From Saccharopolyspora sp. NFXS83 (lineage in GTDB: Bacteria; Actinomycetota; Actinomycetes; Mycobacteriales; Pseudonocardiaceae), in assembly GCF_026241095.1 (NCBI RefSeq), contig NZ_JAPFGB010000009.1, positions 124,001 to 188,000 on the forward strand: a DNA stretch of 64,000 bases, written 5' to 3'. The translations under genes were made by a program, and so were the position numbers. Shown here piece by piece: positions 42,652-54,627 of this stretch. Position 1 is the stretch's first letter. Each line of letters begins with the position of its first letter. The notes beneath the pieces are model-generated. The model was not told where the DNA came from. It ran no database searches and was given only the letters and a program-made list of their open reading frames with translations.

Positions 42652-43410
42652 ATGAGTTACCTGGCGCATCTTCGCGTGTGGCACGGCGACGCCGACGGCG
42701 GCGAGCTGCGGGACCACGTCGTCGAGGCGGCGGAGGGCGAGGTCGTGCTCGACCTCGTGCACCGCCTGCAGGCCACCGAATGCCCCGACCTCGCGGTGCG
42801 GTGGAACTGCAAGGCCGGCAAGTGCGGGTCCTGCTCGGCGGAGATCAACGGCAAGCCGAAGCTGATGTGCATGACGCGGATGTCGACGTTCGCCACCGAC
42901 GAGGTCATCACGGTGACGCCGATGCGCACCTTCCCGGTGATCAAGGACCTGGTGTGCGACGTGTCGTTCAACTACGTCAAAGCCCGCGAGGTGCCCGCGT
43001 TCGAGCCGCCCGCCGACCTCGAACCCGGCGAGTACCGCATGCAGCAGGTGGACGTGCAGCGCTCGCAGGAGTTCCGCAAGTGCATCGAATGCTTCCTGTG
43101 CCAGGACGTCTGCCACGTGATCCGCGACCACGAGGACAACAAGGAGGCGTTCTCCGGGCCGAGGTTCCTGATGCGGGTGGCCGAACTGGAGATGCACCCG
43201 CTGGACGCCCGCGGCGAGACCCGCGCGGACCGGGCCGACGAGGCGCGCGAGGAGCACGGACTCGGGCTGTGCAACATCACCCGGTGCTGCACCGACGTGT
43301 GCCCGGAGCACATCCAGATCACCGACAACGCGCTCATCCCGTTGAAGGAACGCGCCGCCGATCGGTACTACGACCCGCTGCTGCGGCTGTTCCGCCGCAA
43401 GCGGGACTGA
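42652..43410 (+). CDS. sdhB: Succinate dehydrogenase/fumarate reductase iron-sulfur subunit
   Basis: A 252-residue protein carrying three clusters. The [2Fe-2S] site is WNCKAGKCGSCSAEING with Cys at LMCMTR. The C-terminal ferredoxin-type sites are CIECFLCQDVCHV and CNITRCCTDVCPEH. It starts eleven bases after sdhA. Together the three genes form a complete complex of the type with a single membrane anchor, common in actinobacteria beside the four-subunit type. Confidence 0.95.
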   Translation: MSYLAHLRVWHGDADGGELRDHVVEAAEGEVVLDLVHRLQATECPDLAVRWNCKAGKCGSCSAEINGKPKLMCMTRMSTFATDEVITVTPMRTFPVIKDLVCDVSFNYVKAREVPAFEPPADLEPGEYRMQQVDVQRSQEFRKCIECFLCQDVCHVIRDHEDNKEAFSGPRFLMRVAELEMHPLDARGETRADRADEAREEHGLGLCNITRCCTDVCPEHIQITDNALIPLKERAADRYYDPLLRLFRRKRD

Positions 43411-44094
43411 GGCCCGTCACCGCCCGGACCGGAAAAGGGCACCGCACGGGCTCGCGGTTCCACCTGGCAGGTCGGTCCGGGCGGGTCAAGGAGTTTCGCG
43501 AATCGTTTCAAATGGCGGGAATCATTTACGGTACGTGCTGATGTCGCATGCGCACGGTTACTCGCTCGGGAAAATCGACCATTTCGGACCCTCGTGGGAT
43601 TGTCCGGCGGGGAGAAGCCGATCCGAGCGCGTCGGCAAGACCTCGCGCTGGGGCGGAAATCACTCCATTTTCGGGCGGGGTGCCGGACGTTCGTGCTGGC
43701 AGGTCGTCGAGAGTTCACGTCGTACAGTGCTTGAGCTGGGGCGTCGTCCGGTTGACCGGCACTTCCTCCACGTTTTTCCCGCACTTTCCCAAGTTGAACA
43801 GTCACCGCCCATTGTGGCCGTGTGAATGATGGCAAAGTCCCATTGCGTGCGTCATCACACCCCCGCTCGGATCGCTCCCAATTCTCGGGAAAACGCCAGC
43901 TAAGGCCTGTCAAGATGCAGATCTTGGAAGGCGTCGACGCACGTCGCGGAGGGGTGGCGGGTTCTAGCCATGCCTTTGTTTCCAGCTGGGCCCGGTAGCT
44001 ACGTTTTCGGCATCCGAGTCAATTAGAGCAATCGACTCCAGTGCCGGGCGGTGCGTCCGCCGGAAACGTGTCGGTTCGTGACGGAGGTAATCCC
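43411..44094. other. Long intergenic region before subtilase gene
   Basis: About 680 bases without a gene I can support. It starts with an inverted repeat at 43420 and contains several AT-richer patches. The subtilase promoter and perhaps a long structured leader lie here. Open frames present lack ribosome sites. Confidence 0.4.
43420..43484 (+). terminator. Large stem-loop after sdh operon
   Basis: CCGCCCGGACCG and CGGTCCGGGCGG, perfect 12-bp arms around 41 bases. It starts ten bases after the sdhB stop, so termination or mRNA protection is likely. Confidence 0.5.
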
Positions 44095-45264
<1,170 letters not shown>

Positions 45265-45283
45265 CGCTCCGCAAGAAACCGGT

Positions 45284-45321
45284 GTGGCCGGGTATCGACC
45301 CGTGAGGCGATGCCCGGCCAC
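45284..45321 (+). terminator. Hairpin terminator after subtilase gene
   Basis: GTGGCCGGGTATCG pairs with CGATGCCCGGCCAC (one G-U pair) 20 bases after the stop, followed by a T-rich stretch CTTCTTGACCTCCTTCTT. Confidence 0.75.
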
Positions 45322-45490
45322 CTTCTTGACCTCCTTCTTGATCGGTCAATGCCGACCGCCGATTCCCTCGCGCGATGAGCGCGGACAGGTGGTCGTCCGT
45401 GGTCGCGGTGCATCCGCCGCACCACGCGGAACCACCTGATGCAGACATTGGTTCGCGGTCCTGGCACTGACCAGAGGAAGTGCGGCTGAG

Positions 45491-46453
45491 GTGTATCAAC
45501 TCTTTCTGGCGTTCGACGGCTTCGTCCCGGCGCTGACGGTCCTGTTCCCGCTCGCGGTGCTCGTCGCGGCCGTGTCCGGCACGGTGCGCAGCAACAGCCT
45601 CCGGTCGGTCTCCCCGCTGCACGATCCGCTGATCGACGCGGTGCTCGTGTTCGCGGTGATGTTCACCGCCTACCTGGTGTTCTACCCGCAGCCGGAGATC
45701 GCGGAGCGGGTCCGCATGGAGATCGGCAACGACCTGTACACGGCGCTGCGGGCGGCTCCCGGCGATGTGCGGCCGTGGGTGCAGCTGGCCGGGAACCTGG
45801 TGCTGCTGCTTCCGGTGGCGACGCTGGTGCCGCTGCGGGTCCGCTGGTTCGACAGCCTCGGCAAGATCGTCATCGGCGGGCTGACGACGGCGCTGATGAT
45901 CGAGACGGTGCAGTTCTTCTTCATCCCCGGCCGAGTCGCCTCGACCGACGACGTCGTGCTCAACACGCTCGGCGCGTCCGTGGGCGGCGTCGTGGTGTGC
46001 GCTCGCTGGTGGCGCGCTCAGGGCCAGCTGCTCGGTCCGAACCACCGCAGCGTCGAACCGGACGAGGCGCAGACCACGGTGTGGCGGATCATCGCGAAGA
46101 TCGAACAGGAGCGCGTCCCCGGCACGCGGCGCTCGGACGCCGCCGCGGTGCGGATCGCGCCCCGGCAGAGCGGCGAGCGGAACGCGGTTCCGGCGCGTCG
46201 GCCCGGCGCCCCGCTCCCTGCCGACGCGCGCAGGACCGCTTCGCGCGGCCCGGCCGCGGCGAACGTCCCGTCTCCCGCGAAGGCCCTGGCTCCGGCCCAG
46301 GGCGGGCGGATCCCCGCGAACGCGGCGCCGCGCGGGGGACGCGTCCCGTCCCCGGCGGCCATCGAGCGGGCCTTCCCGGCCGCGGTGAACGCCTCGGGCG
46401 GACGGCCGCGCCAGGGCGTGCCCTCCGGTCGCACGCCCGCGCGGCGGTCCTGA
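45491..46453 (+). CDS. VanZ-like membrane protein
   Basis: A 320-residue protein. The first 180 residues form the VanZ-like fold of four to five helices, with the family phrases LAGNLVLLLPVATLVP, TALMIETVQFFF and ASTDDVVLNTLGASVGG. The C-terminal 140 residues are Pro/Ala/Arg-rich and disordered. VanZ proteins affect teicoplanin or lipid II-related traits and may act on lipids. The GTG at 45491 is the start. Confidence 0.83.
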   Translation: MYQLFLAFDGFVPALTVLFPLAVLVAAVSGTVRSNSLRSVSPLHDPLIDAVLVFAVMFTAYLVFYPQPEIAERVRMEIGNDLYTALRAAPGDVRPWVQLAGNLVLLLPVATLVPLRVRWFDSLGKIVIGGLTTALMIETVQFFFIPGRVASTDDVVLNTLGASVGGVVVCARWWRAQGQLLGPNHRSVEPDEAQTTVWRIIAKIEQERVPGTRRSDAAAVRIAPRQSGERNAVPARRPGAPLPADARRTASRGPAAANVPSPAKALAPAQGGRIPANAAPRGGRVPSPAAIERAFPAAVNASGGRPRQGVPSGRTPARRS

Positions 46454-46555
46454 CGTCGGTGGCCGGGTGACCCGCGCCCGGCCACCGGCACCACCCGGCC
46501 GGACGCGCCCTCGGCCGGGTGGAGCACAGCGGCGCTGCTCGTGCTCGACCTGCTC

Positions 46556-47458
46556 CTACTTCCCGCGCTGCTCCTGCGTCGGAGTTCCCTGCAGGGCCTG
46601 GTTGCGGGCGCTGAACGAGCGGCCGAGCGCGGCCACCTCCCGCTCCATCTGCGGCATGATCTTGCGCAGCGAGGGCGCCATGATCCGCGCGGCGAGCTTC
46701 GACGCGGGCAGGTTGCGCAGCCAGTGCATCAGCATCACCGGGCGCGGCACGTACACCCGGCGGGAGCGGCGCTCCACGGCGTCGGCGAACGCGGTGGCGC
46801 ACTTCTCCACGGTCGTGGTGGCGTGCATCGGCCACGGCAGGCGCTTGCGCATCTCGCGGAAGCTCGGCAGGTCGGCCTTCGCATCGCGCACCAGGTCGGT
46901 GTCGATCCACGACGGGTGCGCGCTGCCGACCGCGACGCCGAGGTGGGACACCTCGGAGCTCAGCGCGCTGGCCAGGGCTTCCGCGCCCGCCTTGCTCGCG
47001 GTGTAGGCGGCCATGCCGCCCATCGGGGCGAACGCCGACAGCGAGGACACGACCAGGATGTAGCCGCGCTGCTCGATCACGTGCGGCAGTGCGAGGCGCG
47101 CGGTGTGGAAGACGCCGTTGATGTTCACGTCGATCGTCTTGGTGAACGCGTGCGGGTCGCCGTTCTGCACGGTGCCGAACGGCGCGATGCCCGCGTTGGC
47201 GATCACGGCGTCGATCCGGCCGTGCGCGGCGACGGTGCCGTCGACTGCGGCCTGGAGGGAGTCGGGGTCGGTGACGTCGGCCTCGAACCAGGTGTGGCCG
47301 TCACCGAGCCCGGCGGTGACGGCTTTGAGCTCGTCGGGTTCGAGCCCGGTCAGCGAGAGCCGGGCACCGCGGCGTGCGAGCTCCCTGGCGGTCTGCGCAC
47401 CGATGCCGCGCGCGGCACCGGTGATCAGGACGACTTTGCCGGACATCGTTGACGGCAT
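46556..47458 (-). CDS. Short-chain dehydrogenase/reductase
   Basis: About 300 residues. The cofactor motif is LITGAARGIGAQTA, NAG lies in IANAGIAPFG, and the catalytic group is the serine in VVSSLSA with YTASK. A basic C-terminal extension (VYVPRPVMLMHWLRNLP) is typical of mycobacterial-type SDRs acting on lipids or steroids. The ATG at 47458 is used. A group of three dyads lies just upstream. Confidence 0.88.
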   Translation of the reverse strand: MPSTMSGKVVLITGAARGIGAQTARELARRGARLSLTGLEPDELKAVTAGLGDGHTWFEADVTDPDSLQAAVDGTVAAHGRIDAVIANAGIAPFGTVQNGDPHAFTKTIDVNINGVFHTARLALPHVIEQRGYILVVSSLSAFAPMGGMAAYTASKAGAEALASALSSEVSHLGVAVGSAHPSWIDTDLVRDAKADLPSFREMRKRLPWPMHATTTVEKCATAFADAVERRSRRVYVPRPVMLMHWLRNLPASKLAARIMAPSLRKIMPQMEREVAALGRSFSARNQALQGTPTQEQRGK

Positions 47459-47487
47459 GCGCACTCCCGGAACTTGGTTCAACGTCA

Positions 47488-47529
47488 CCTACTCCCAAGT
47501 AGGCTACCGGCAGTAGCTTACTTTCGGTA
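47488..47529. promoter_or_regulatory. Three TAC-N5/6-GTA dyads before SDR gene
   Basis: CCTACTCCCAAGTAGG, CTACCGGCAGTAG and TACTTTCGGTA follow each other within 42 bases. Each has TAC and GTA half-sites with 5 or 6 bases between. This looks like a multi-site operator for a TetR-type or similar dimeric regulator controlling the SDR gene. Confidence 0.5.
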
Positions 47530-47739
47530 GGTCCTGGCCCGTGGGTCCGACCAGCCTGTGGATGAAACGCCGCACCTGTGGACAACTACCGCGATGTCGC
47601 GAGAAGTCGAATGCGGCCCGAGCGGGCCACCGGTTCGCCGAAGCGCCTGCCGATTGCGCTCGCGTCCTAGCTGAGCGCTCAGCGCAGGGGTGCGGGCGGA
47701 TGTCGCATTCTCGCGGGGACGGACCAGGTTCGGGCCGGT

Positions 47740-48495
47740 TCAGAGGGCGGTGAGATCGGCTCGTTCGGCGTCGCGGCCGTCGAGGATCCGCTCCGCCAAC
47801 GAGCGCATCTGCGGGGCCGAGCCTTCCTCCAGCTCCGCTTGGGCCAACTGCGCGCCGCCGTCGTAGAGACCGGTCATGGCCTCCTTGAACAGCCCCGTGA
47901 ACTCCGGACCGCGAGCCTGCCGCAGCTGAGCCACCAGCTCCTCGCTCGGCATCCCCGGCACCCGGGGCTCCTCGGCGACGAGGTCCTCGGGGGCGCTCCC
48001 GGACGGAACGCCTTCGGTGTCGGTGAGCCAGCGGGCCAGCTCGTCGGCCTGGGCCTGCCGGTCCTGCCGGATTCCCTCCGCGTAGGCGGCGACCTCGGGA
48101 TCGCCGGAGTCGCCCGCCAGCTCGGTCAGCTCCAGCAGCTGCCGGTGGTGCGCCAGCAGCTGCCGGGCGAACTCCTGATCGGTGCTCGTGTGCGCCGCGT
48201 CCTCCTGCTCGCCGGGTTCCGGCGCGTCCGCGCCGGGCGCCTCCGAGGTGTCCGCGGCCGGGGGCGGGGCGGGCTGCTCCACGGGGCCGCAGCCCGTGAG
48301 CGCGAGCCCGCAGGCCAGTGCCGCGCCGGCCAGCAGCCGCGGCGCGTGCGCACGGCTCCCGCCGGGACGGCGGAAGTGGGAAACGCCTGGTCCGGCGGTC
48401 GTCGGACCGTCGGGCGCGTTCCGGCTCGGTGACCACGCGCGGCCGGGCGGTGCGGTCCGCGTGGGGCGGTGCCAGTGGAACAAGGCTCGCTGCAC
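47740..48495 (-). CDS. DUF305-type lipoprotein
   Basis: About 251 residues. A Pro-rich N-terminal stretch leads to a signal segment (RLLAGAALACGLALTGC) with lipobox Cys. The rest is helical and related to DUF305 proteins: DQEFARQLLAHHRQLLEL carries the first HH motif, while the second repeat (EAMTGLYDGGAQLAQAE) lacks the usual histidines. DUF305 proteins are exported and often linked with metal handling. The GTG at 48495 is preferred for its ribosome site, although it leaves an unusually long stretch before the signal segment. Confidence 0.7.
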   Translation of the reverse strand: MQRALFHWHRPTRTAPPGRAWSPSRNAPDGPTTAGPGVSHFRRPGGSRAHAPRLLAGAALACGLALTGCGPVEQPAPPPAADTSEAPGADAPEPGEQEDAAHTSTDQEFARQLLAHHRQLLELTELAGDSGDPEVAAYAEGIRQDRQAQADELARWLTDTEGVPSGSAPEDLVAEEPRVPGMPSEELVAQLRQARGPEFTGLFKEAMTGLYDGGAQLAQAELEEGSAPQMRSLAERILDGRDAERADLTAL

Positions 48496-48862
48496 GTGCC
48501 CGCCCTCTCCCAGGGTGGTGATCGTTCCGGCCGGGCCCGCAGGCATCACCGGCCGGGGCTGTCGCGCTCCAGGCTAACGATCGAGAAGCGCTCACCCGTC
48601 AGGGTGCGCCGCGGCGGTGGCCGACGCGAGGTGTCGCCTCGCTCTCACCACGGATGACCTTGCGCGAGTCGATGACTAGGGTGGCTACGGCCCGGCCGCA
48701 GGCACGTGCGGCGGTCGGACTACTATCCGCAGACGGCAGCGATCGTGCCGGGCGCAGGCCACCTGGTACCTGGGCGCGTCGCAGCCGACGCGCCGACCCA
48801 ACCGGGTCGGGCGGTCCCGTTCGCGGGCCCGCGCAATCACGAGGAACAGTGCAGGAGGCACC
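48496..48862. other. Intergenic region upstream of ctaD
   Basis: About 370 bases between divergent genes. The ctaD promoter must lie here; I cannot identify convincing boxes or repeats. Confidence 0.3.
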
Positions 48863-50638
48863 GTGACGGCCGTCGCGCCACAGCCGATAGCCACGCGCCC
48901 CTATCCGGCGCGCCAAACGGTCAAGGGGTCGTTCCTGGCGCGGATGTTCCGCACCACCGACCACAAGCAGATCGGCATCCTCTACCTCGTCACCTCGATC
49001 GCCTTCTTCATCGTGGGCGGGCTGATGGCGATGCTGATCCGCGGGGAGCTGGCCGTTCCCGGGATGCAGTTCTTGTCCCAGGAGCAGTACAACCAGCTGT
49101 TCACGATGCACGGCACGATCATGCTGCTGCTGTACGCGACGCCGATCCTGTTCGGCTTCGCGAACTACATCCTGCCGCTGCAGATCGGTTCGCCGGACGT
49201 CGCGTTCCCGCGCCTGAACGCGTTCGGCTACTGGCTCTACCTCTTCGGTGGGCTCGTGGTCGTCAGCGGGTTCCTGCTGCCGGGCGGTGCCGCGGACTTC
49301 GGTTGGTTCGCTTACACCCCGCTCTCGGACGCCCTGCACTCGCCGGGCCACGGCGCGGACTTCTGGGTCGCCGGCCTGGCCGTCTCCGGTCTGGGCACGA
49401 TCCTCGGTGCGGTCAACATGATCACCACGGTGGTCTGCCTGCGCGCACCGGGCATGACCATGTGGCGGATGCCGATCTTCACCTGGAACATCCTGGTGAC
49501 GAGCGTGCTGATCCTGATGGCGTTCCCGATCCTCACCGCGGCCCTGATGGGCCTGCTGGCGGACCGGCAGCTCGGTGCCCACGTGTTCGACCCCGCCAAC
49601 GGCGGCGTGATCCTGTGGCAGCACCTGTTCTGGTTCTTCGGACACCCCGAGGTCTACATCGTCGCGCTGCCGTTCTTCGGCATCGTCTCGGAGATCTTCC
49701 CGGTGTTCAGCCGCAAGCCGCTGTTCGGCTACACCGGCCTGGTGTACGCGACGCTGGGCATCGCGGCCCTGTCGGTCGTCGTGTGGGCGCACCACATGTA
49801 CGCGACCGGCGCGGTGCTGCTGCCGTTCTTCTCGTTCACCACGTTCCTCATCGCCATCCCGACGGGCATGAAGTTCTTCAACTGGATCGGCACCATGTGG
49901 CGCGGCCAGTTGACGTTCGAGACGCCGATGCTGTTCAGCGTCGGCTTCCTGGCGACGTTCCTGTTCGGCGGTCTGACCGGCGTCCTGCTGGCCGCCCCGC
50001 CGATCGACTTCCACGTCTCGGACACGTACTTCGTGGTGGCGCACTTCCACTACGTGCTCTACGGCACGATCGTGTTCGCGACCTTCGCCGGCATCTACTT
50101 CTGGTTCCCGAAGATGACGGGCCGGATGATGGACGAGCGGCTCGGGAAGATCCACTTCTGGTTGACGTTCATCGGCTTCCACACCACGTTCCTGGTGCAG
50201 CACTGGCTGGGCAACGAGGGCATGGTCCGCCGGTACGCCGACTACCTGGAGTCGGACGGCTTCACCGCGCTGAACACGCTGTCCACCGTGGGCGCGTTCA
50301 TCCTCGGCGCGTCGATGCTGCCGTTCCTGTGGAACGTGTTCAAGAGCTACCGCTACGGCGAGATCGTGAACGTCGACGACCCGTGGGGCTACGGCAACTC
50401 CCTGGAGTGGGCCACGTCCTGCCCGCCGCCGCGGCACAACTTCACCGAGCTGCCCCGGATCCGCTCCGAGCGCCCGGCCTTCGAGCTGCACTACCCGCAC
50501 GTCGCGGACCGGATGCGCCTCGAAGCCCACGTCGGCCTCACCGGCAAGCCGCTGGCGCACGCCGCTCCCTCGGAGAAGGCCGCGCAGGCGGTGGTCCCGC
50601 CGGAACAGGGCGGGGACCGCGACGCCACCGAGAAGTAG
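48863..50638 (+). CDS. ctaD: Cytochrome c oxidase subunit I
   Basis: A 591-residue aa3-type oxidase subunit I with twelve helices. Marks are [16 protein letters not shown] (haem a histidine), [22 protein letters not shown] (CuB histidine and cross-linked tyrosine), WAHHMYATG (CuB histidines) and [10 protein letters not shown] (haem a and a3 histidines). It reduces oxygen and pumps protons. The GTG at 48863 has AGGAGG upstream. The neighbour serB follows, as in Mycobacterium, so the order is ancestral. Confidence 0.96.
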   Translation: MTAVAPQPIATRPYPARQTVKGSFLARMFRTTDHKQIGILYLVTSIAFFIVGGLMAMLIRGELAVPGMQFLSQEQYNQLFTMHGTIMLLLYATPILFGFANYILPLQIGSPDVAFPRLNAFGYWLYLFGGLVVVSGFLLPGGAADFGWFAYTPLSDALHSPGHGADFWVAGLAVSGLGTILGAVNMITTVVCLRAPGMTMWRMPIFTWNILVTSVLILMAFPILTAALMGLLADRQLGAHVFDPANGGVILWQHLFWFFGHPEVYIVALPFFGIVSEIFPVFSRKPLFGYTGLVYATLGIAALSVVVWAHHMYATGAVLLPFFSFTTFLIAIPTGMKFFNWIGTMWRGQLTFETPMLFSVGFLATFLFGGLTGVLLAAPPIDFHVSDTYFVVAHFHYVLYGTIVFATFAGIYFWFPKMTGRMMDERLGKIHFWLTFIGFHTTFLVQHWLGNEGMVRRYADYLESDGFTALNTLSTVGAFILGASMLPFLWNVFKSYRYGEIVNVDDPWGYGNSLEWATSCPPPRHNFTELPRIRSERPAFELHYPHVADRMRLEAHVGLTGKPLAHAAPSEKAAQAVVPPEQGGDRDATEK

Positions 50639-50683
50639 TGGTCACCGACCGCACCGCGGAACGCAACGTGATGTGCGCGCTAG

Positions 50684-52030
<1,347 letters not shown>

Positions 52031-52103
52031 AGCGGCATGGGACCCCATCCGTGATCGTTCTCCGGGTGGGCAGGTCGATCACGACGGTGCGAGGGGAACG
52101 AAC

Positions 52104-52556
52104 ATGACCGGGACCGAATTGGACGAGGTGTCGCTGCGCATCGAGGCGACGCCGGAACAGGTCTGGGACCTGCTCTCCGACATCACCCGGATGCCGGAGT
52201 GGAGCCCGAACCTGGCCCGCTGCACGTGGCGCGGACGCGTCCGCGAACCGGTGGCGGGGGCGCGGTTCATCGGGTTCAACAAGCCCGGCGTCCCCACGTC
52301 GAACGTGGTGGAGCGGGCCGAGCGCGGGCGCGAGTTCACCTTCCGCACCACGCTGCACAACACGGTGTGGCGCTACCTGCTCACCGAGGACGGCACCGGA
52401 ACGCTGGTGACCGAGCAGCGGGACACCTCGCGGACGAAGCACAGGATGCTGGCGCCGCTGTACAAGCTCACAGGTGGCCGCGAGAAGCTCGCCGCGACCT
52501 TCCGCACCGGGATGGAGCAGACCCTCCGCCGCCTGAAGGCGGTCGCGGAGGCCTAG
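52104..52556 (+). CDS. SRPBCC-family protein
   Basis: A 150-residue START-like (polyketide cyclase/dehydrase type) protein. The family signature is visible: IEATPEQVWDLLSDITRMPEWSP at the start, then GARFIGFNK, a strand-rich middle and an amphipathic C-terminal helix (MEQTLRRLKAVAEA). It should bind a hydrophobic ligand in a closed cavity. Start ATG at 52104, 74 bases after serB. Confidence 0.85.
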   Translation: MTGTELDEVSLRIEATPEQVWDLLSDITRMPEWSPNLARCTWRGRVREPVAGARFIGFNKPGVPTSNVVERAERGREFTFRTTLHNTVWRYLLTEDGTGTLVTEQRDTSRTKHRMLAPLYKLTGGREKLAATFRTGMEQTLRRLKAVAEA

Positions 52557-52575
52557 CCGCCTGGGCGGTTCTTCG

Positions 52576-52625
52576 GAGTGAACGGACCGTTCGTCCCATC
52601 CGTTGGGCGAACGGTCCGTTCACTC
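52576..52625 (+). repeat. Dispersed nested palindrome, copy 7
   Basis: Arms GAGTGAACGGACCGTTCGTCC and near complement, loop one base shorter (CATCCGTT). First of three copies in this gap between convergent genes. Confidence 0.9.
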
Positions 52626-52690
52626 ACGTCCGGATCTCTGCCCAACAGCCGCTGCGCGCTCCGCGCCGGTGCAGGGCGCGGTGCGGTTTC

Positions 52691-52743
52691 GGAGTGAACG
52701 GACCGCCTGTCCCATCCCCTTGGGCGAACGGTCCGTTCACTCC
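52691..52743 (+). repeat. Dispersed nested palindrome, copy 8
   Basis: Left arm changed at GACCGCCTGTCC, right arm intact. Plus orientation; about 117 bases after copy 7. Confidence 0.85.
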
Positions 52744-52789
52744 GATCCGGCGGCGCACGGTCGCCGCTTCGCGTCGCCGGGGTCGAGCG

Positions 52790-52840
52790 AGGTGAACGGA
52801 CCGTTCGTCCAGTCCGGTTGGGCGAACGGTCCGTTCACTT
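52790..52840 (+). repeat. Dispersed nested palindrome, copy 9
   Basis: Arms AGGTGAACGGACCGTTCGTCC and near complement, loop AGTCCGGTT. About 98 bases after copy 8. Confidence 0.9.
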
Positions 52841-52855
52841 GAGTGCGCGAGGACG

Positions 52856-54082
52856 TCAGGTCGTCGCCGGGGTCGGGGTCGCGAACAGGTCGACGTGGCC
52901 GTTGGAGATGAACGACGGTCGTTGCTCCAGCTCGCTAAACGCCGCGGTCAGACTCGGGAAGCGGTCGAACAGGGCGGACAACGCGATGCGGGCTTCCAGC
53001 CGGGCCAGCTGGGAACCGACGCAGAAGTGCACGCCGTGGCCGAAGCTGAGGTGCGCGGTATCGGAGCGGGCCGGGTCGAAGAGATCCCCGCCGGGGTAGT
53101 GCGCGGAGTGCCGGTTGGCCGCCAGCAGCCCGGCCACGATCGCTTCGCCCTCCCTGATCGTGCCGCCCCCGGGCAGCGCGATCTCCTCGACGGCGAAGCG
53201 CAGCGGCAGGTTCGCGAGCGGCGGCTGCCAGCGCAAGGTCTCCTCGATGATCGCGTCCCAGCTCAGCTCGCCCGCCCGCACCGCGGCCAGGTGCCGGGGT
53301 TCGGTGAGCAGCTGCGCGATGGCGTGCCCGAGCAGGTTCACGGTCGTCTCGTGGCCCGCCGAGAACATCAGCATCAAGGTGTCGGTCAGCTCGCCGTCCG
53401 ACAGGCGAGTCCCGTCCTCGTCCCGCATCGCCAGCAGGTCGCTGGTCAGGTCATCACCCGGGCTCCGGCGGCGGGCGGCGACGTGGTCGCCGAACAACCG
53501 GTACAGGGTCTCCATCCCGGCCACCATCTCCTCCGGTGTCGTCGTCGTGCTGAAGAACGACTCCACCAGGCGGCGCATCTCGTCCAGGGCCGCGCGGTCG
53601 GTGATGCCGAGCAGCGAGCTGATCACCGCGACCGGCAGCGGATTCGCGAAGCGCTCGCGCAGGTCCACCGCCACACCCGGTGGGGCGGCGGCGACGTCGT
53701 CGAGCAGCTCGGTGGTGATCCGCTCGACGTGCGGCTGCAGCTCGCGGATGCGGCGGGCGGTGAACGCGGGCGCGATCAGAGCTCGGAGCCTGCGGTGCTC
53801 GGCACCGTGCGAGTTGAACATGTTCCGCATCGAGACCCAGGTGTGCAGCGGCCAGTCCGGTGGCAGCTCGCGGTACGCGGGCCAATGCCGGTGCGGATCT
53901 TTGGACACGCGCGGGTCGGCGAACAGGGCTCGGAGCACCACCGGGTCGGTGACCAGCCAAGCCTCCACCTCGCCCGGTAGCAGCACGCGCGTCGCCGGAC
54001 CTCGCTCGCTGAGCCGGGCCGCCTCGGCGTGCAGCTCGCTCCCGGTGGGATCGAGCGGGCAGGGGGAAGTGGAAGGTTCCAT
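52856..54082 (-). CDS. Cytochrome P450
   Basis: A 408-residue soluble P450. The I-helix is LMLMFSAGHETTVN with the usual acid-alcohol pair (ETT), the ExxR is in IEETLRWQPP, and the haem loop is FGHGVHFCVGSQLAR. The N-terminal half (DPRVSKDPHRHWPAYRELPPDW) fits the CYP105/107-type bacterial group. The ATG at 54082 is preferred. It stands alone, flanked by palindrome groups on both sides. No redox partner gene is adjacent. Confidence 0.92.
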   Translation of the reverse strand: MEPSTSPCPLDPTGSELHAEAARLSERGPATRVLLPGEVEAWLVTDPVVLRALFADPRVSKDPHRHWPAYRELPPDWPLHTWVSMRNMFNSHGAEHRRLRALIAPAFTARRIRELQPHVERITTELLDDVAAAPPGVAVDLRERFANPLPVAVISSLLGITDRAALDEMRRLVESFFSTTTTPEEMVAGMETLYRLFGDHVAARRRSPGDDLTSDLLAMRDEDGTRLSDGELTDTLMLMFSAGHETTVNLLGHAIAQLLTEPRHLAAVRAGELSWDAIIEETLRWQPPLANLPLRFAVEEIALPGGGTIREGEAIVAGLLAANRHSAHYPGGDLFDPARSDTAHLSFGHGVHFCVGSQLARLEARIALSALFDRFPSLTAAFSELEQRPSFISNGHVDLFATPTPATT

Positions 54083-54283
54083 CGATCTGCTCCGTGATGT
54101 CGTTCCTGCACGCCGTGGGTGGCGCGTACCCAGCATGGAGCGATCGAGCTCCGCTCGGTGACCGTCGACGGGGTGAAGCTGCGTCGCCGTTCGGACGCAT
54201 CACCTCCGAGCTCGCGCAGAGCCGTGCTCCAGCGGCAGACCTGCGCCCGTACGAGGACGGTGGCGGTGCCCCGGCGACTTTTC

Positions 54284-54335
54284 GGAGTGAACGGACCGTT
54301 CGTCCAATCCCGTTGGACGAACGGGCCGTTCACCC
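54284..54335 (+). repeat. Dispersed nested palindrome, copy 10
   Basis: Arms GGAGTGAACGGACCGTTCGTCC with right arm reading GGGCCGTTCACCC. Loop AATCCCGTT. The right arm change T to G is shared with copies 11 and 12. Confidence 0.9.
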
Positions 54336-54402
54336 CCTGGCGAAGCCCCGCTGATGGCGACCGTGCGGCCGGGACGTTGCCGGGTGCCGTGGCGAACTTC
54401 CC

Positions 54403-54455
54403 GGGGTGAACGGACCGTTCGTCCGGTCTCGTTGGACGAACGGGCCGTTCACTCC
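54403..54455 (+). repeat. Dispersed nested palindrome, copy 11
   Basis: Arms GGGGTGAACGGACCGTTCGTCC and GGACGAACGGGCCGTTCACTCC, loop GGTCTCGTT. Shares the right-arm GGGCC with copies 10 and 12. Confidence 0.9.
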
Positions 54456-54501
54456 GGTTCGATGCGGGCGACCCGGCGCCGCGGGCGGAGGGCGTCGGGT
54501 T

Positions 54502-54553
54502 AGGTGAACGGACCGTTTGACCGGTCTCGTTGGACGAACGGGCCGTTCACTCC
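54502..54553 (+). repeat. Dispersed nested palindrome, copy 12
   Basis: Left arm altered (GACCGTTTGACC), right arm GGGCC type as in copies 10 and 11, loop GGTCTCGTT identical to copy 11. These three likely arose by local duplication. Confidence 0.85.
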
Positions 54554-54627
54554 GATCGGTCGTGGGTGTGAGCGATCCCCTGCGGTCGGGGTGGGGCGGT
54601 CGTGGGCGGGGTGGGGATAATCGGGGT

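Larger units (their letters stand above)
54083..54627. other. Divergent intergenic region with three palindromes
   Basis: About 545 bases between the P450 gene and the Pth2-like gene. Copies 10, 11 and 12 lie here at spacings of about 119 and 98 bases, close to the spacings 117 and 98 of copies 7-9. No gene supported. Confidence 0.45.

Noticed and set aside
43535-43829. Two overlapping short open frames upstream of the subtilase
   Set aside because: They lack ribosome sites and typical residue use, and look like chance frames.
48599-50560. Long minus-strand open frame opposite ctaD
   Set aside because: Antisense shadow of cytochrome oxidase subunit I, with Arg/Gln/His-rich repetitive composition.
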